DNA of 5,478 bases, taken from contig DCOU01000086.1 of the NCBI GenBank assembly GCA_002322525.1, forward strand, positions 3,909 to 9,386. The letters run 5' to 3'. Shown here piece after piece: positions 4,333 to 5,478 of this stretch. The notes under the pieces were generated by a model. That model worked only from the letters and a program-made list of their open reading frames with translations, made no database searches and was not told the origin of the DNA. The translations under genes and the position numbers were made by a program. The stretch's first letter is position 1; each line of letters begins with the position of its first letter. The stretch is from Candidatus Omnitrophica bacterium UBA1562 (GTDB lineage: Bacteria; Omnitrophota; Gorgyraeia; Gygaellales; Profunditerraquicolaceae).

Positions 4333-5478
4333 AAATTCACCCACTACAAATAAAGAACCGGTTGCTAAAATTAAATCATCTTTTCCGGCCAAGCTCAACG
4401 CTTTGCGTTTTGCCTCTTTTACGCTTGCCGTTAAATAAACTTGCTTGCCTGAAAAATATTCCGCTAACTTTTCAGGCCGGGTTGCCCGGGGGTTATTTGC
4501 CTGAGTTAAAATGACCTGGTCAGCCAAAGGACAGATTTGTCTGCATATCCCTTTAATATCCTTATCGCTGGAAATGCCTAAAACGAGTATTAATCTTTTA
4601 TATTTTCCGCCTTCCCGCCTTTGGCGGGATCCGCCTGCGGCAGAAAAGTTTTCTTTAATCGTTTCTTTTAACGCCCTCATTGAGGCAATGTTTTGTGCAC
4701 CGTCTAAGACAATTAAAGGGTTACTAGATACAACTTCGCACCTGCCGGGCCAAACGGCCCTATAAAGACCGTCTCTTATAGCATCAATGCCCACATTTAC
4801 CCCGTTAGAAATCTTGTTTTCACCTGTTATAGCTTTAGTATTTCTAACGGGGTTTATATTATGCAGTCTTAATGCCTCAACTGCACCTATAGCTACCGTA
4901 GCATTTATCAACTGATGTTTTCCTAGAAGCCTTATCTTTAAATTGGCGTATTTATCAAATGCGCCCCTGACATCAAATCCGGATTTTTTTGTGTCGCAGA
5001 ATATGTCTTTATTGACCTCGTATAATCTCGCACCCACTTCTTTACACCTTTGCCTAATGACCTCCAACGCCTCTTTCTCTTGCGGCGCACTAATCACAAT
5101 TAACTCCTGACCTGTGACACCTGACCTACGACTTTTAATAATTCCTGCTTTTTCGGTAGCAATCTCTCTTAAGGTTGAGCCTAGTTTCTGTGTGTGTTCA
5201 TAACTTATGGGAGTTATGGCCGCAGCTAAAGGATTAACTACATTAGTAGCATCTAATCTACCGCCCAATCCGGTTTCCAAAACTACAAAATCAACTTTCT
5301 CTTCTTTAAAATAAACAAAGGCTAAAGACGTATAAACCTCGAAGAAAGAAAGCGGGCCGTATTTTGAATTTTTATTGGATTTTTCTATTGCCGGCCTTAG
5401 CCTCTCAACCAAATACGCCAAATCTTTTCTGGAAATCATCCCCTCAAAGTCATCGCGTGGAGCCTGCGGCGTGGAGCC
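4306..5478 (-). CDS. folC: folylpolyglutamate/dihydrofolate synthase FolC, N-terminus cut off by window edge
   Basis: FolC joins glutamate to dihydropteroate and/or folates using ATP, in the cytoplasm. The frame stays open to the window edge, so the start and the P-loop (GTNGKGS) are missing; perhaps 50-100 residues lie outside. Numbering from the internal Met at 5439: VLETGLGGRLDATNVV (53-68) is the family signature with metal ligand E55, H82 is the second ligand, and K97 in EKAGIIK is the lysine carbamylated in L. casei FPGS. The spacings (27 and 15) match that enzyme. LGKHQLINA (172-180), WPGRCE (230-235), DGAQN (246-250) and SSDKDI (290-295) follow. DGAQN replaces the usual DGAHN. Extra in-frame pieces at about 102-111, 197-215 and 267-278 coincide with repeat elements, and the last eight residues come from a REP-like palindrome. 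The core motifs suggest a working enzyme. It lies 154 bases upstream of mnmE in the same direction. Confidence 0.93.
   Translation of the reverse strand, partial: GSTPQAPRDDFEGMISRKDLAYLVERLRPAIEKSNKNSKYGPLSFFEVYTSLAFVYFKEEKVDFVVLETGLGGRLDATNVVNPLAAAITPISYEHTQKLGSTLREIATEKAGIIKSRRSGVTGQELIVISAPQEKEALEVIRQRCKEVGARLYEVNKDIFCDTKKSGFDVRGAFDKYANLKIRLLGKHQLINATVAIGAVEALRLHNINPVRNTKAITGENKISNGVNVGIDAIRDGLYRAVWPGRCEVVSSNPLIVLDGAQNIASMRALKETIKENFSAAGGSRQRREGGKYKRLILVLGISSDKDIKGICRQICPLADQVILTQANNPRATRPEKLAEYFSGKQVYLTASVKEAKRKALSLAGKDDLILATGSLFVVGEFRDGSQRKR
4606..4641. repeat. GC-rich palindromic repeat, copy B, inserted in folC
   Basis: CCCGCC-TTT-GGCGGG (4614-4628) is a perfect 6-bp hairpin, followed by CCGC-CT-GCGG (4631-4640). 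The 13-mer CCGCCTTCCCGCC (4607-4619) is shared with the block at 7-19. FolC reads it as AAGGSRQRREGG, low-complexity basic residues foreign to the family. Removing exactly these 36 bases (12 codons) leaves ENFSKYKRLILVLGISSDK, an ordinary FolC strand and loop. It is far richer in G and C than the gene around it. Confidence 0.8.
4796..4856. repeat. CCCGTTAGA-family palindromic element inserted in folC
   Basis: ACCCCGTTAGAAAT (4799-4812) and its exact reverse complement (4840-4853) enclose a 27-base centre. TTTA flanks it on both sides (4796-4799 and 4853-4856), as it does the related intergenic element at 2026-2083. FolC reads it as PVRN...KISNGVN, about 19 residues with no counterpart in usual FolC. 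Removing 57 bases (the element plus one TTTA) restores LRLHNINVGIDAIRDGL, in frame and family-like. This fits insertion of a small non-autonomous element with a 4-base target duplication, or TTTA being part of the element ends. Confidence 0.85.
5106..5127. repeat. short direct repeat inside folC
   Basis: CCTGACCT occurs at 5106-5113 and 5120-5127, a period of 14. FolC reads the region as SRRSGVTGQ between EKAGIIK and ELIVISAPQ, where the family usually has only a short turn. About eight residues therefore look added. Boundaries are uncertain because nothing palindromic marks the ends. Confidence 0.5.
5455..5478. repeat. tandem 10-mer at the window edge, inside folC
   Basis: GCGTGGAGCC occurs at 5455-5464 and 5469-5478, a period of 14, and the second copy ends exactly at the window edge, so more may follow. 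The folC frame reads it as GSTPQAPR, unlike the SPHLxxFxERI region expected upstream of MISRKDL. It may be a fourth repeat insertion in this gene. Confidence 0.5.

Noticed and set aside
4511..4765. Plus-strand open frame opposite folC
   Set aside because: It is antisense to conserved FolC motifs and the GC-rich repeat, with no independent evidence of coding.

Overview
All recognisable genes lie on the minus strand, so transcription runs from right to left: folC (5' end cut by the window edge), mnmE, folE, a small lipoprotein gene, then a large membrane glycosyltransferase of the PMT/ArnT type. The lipoprotein with its signal peptidase II motif, and the ArnT-like transferase, suggest a diderm envelope. 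The base composition is moderately AT-rich by eye. Small palindromic repeats sit both between and inside genes. The peptide they produce in FolC (NPVRN...KISNGVN) is, from memory, common in metagenome-derived proteins of uncultured phyla such as Candidatus Omnitrophota. I therefore suggest an Omnitrophota-like bacterium, with moderate confidence and no search behind it.

Layout. Positions 1-84 hold a GC-rich palindromic repeat and a strong inverted repeat downstream of the transferase gene. Positions 85-2005 hold the transferase and lipoprotein genes, overlapping by 8 bases. Positions 2006-2130 contain the lipoprotein ribosome binding site, a palindromic repeat and a possible promoter -10 box. 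Positions 2131-4151 hold folE and mnmE, 11 bases apart, with the folE Shine-Dalgarno in the gap. Positions 4152-4305 carry no gene but contain two perfect hairpins and part of a third. Positions 4306-5478 are folC. No gene-free stretch exceeds 300 bases. No tRNA, rRNA, CRISPR array, transposase or classical U-tract terminator is visible.

Function. FolE makes the first pterin precursor of folate, FolC adds the glutamate(s), and MnmE consumes a tetrahydrofolate one-carbon unit in modifying the tRNA wobble uridine. The right half is therefore a small folate/one-carbon neighbourhood. The left pair probably serves the cell envelope.

The most notable signal is the repeats. FolC carries at least three, perhaps four, insertions of different repeat families, all in frame, and MnmE carries one more. 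For three of these, deleting a multiple of three bases restores an ordinary-looking protein. One family also occurs between genes with the same TTTA ends. This resembles the palindromic elements known from Rickettsia genes, but several families appear together in one short window and two are in essential-type genes.
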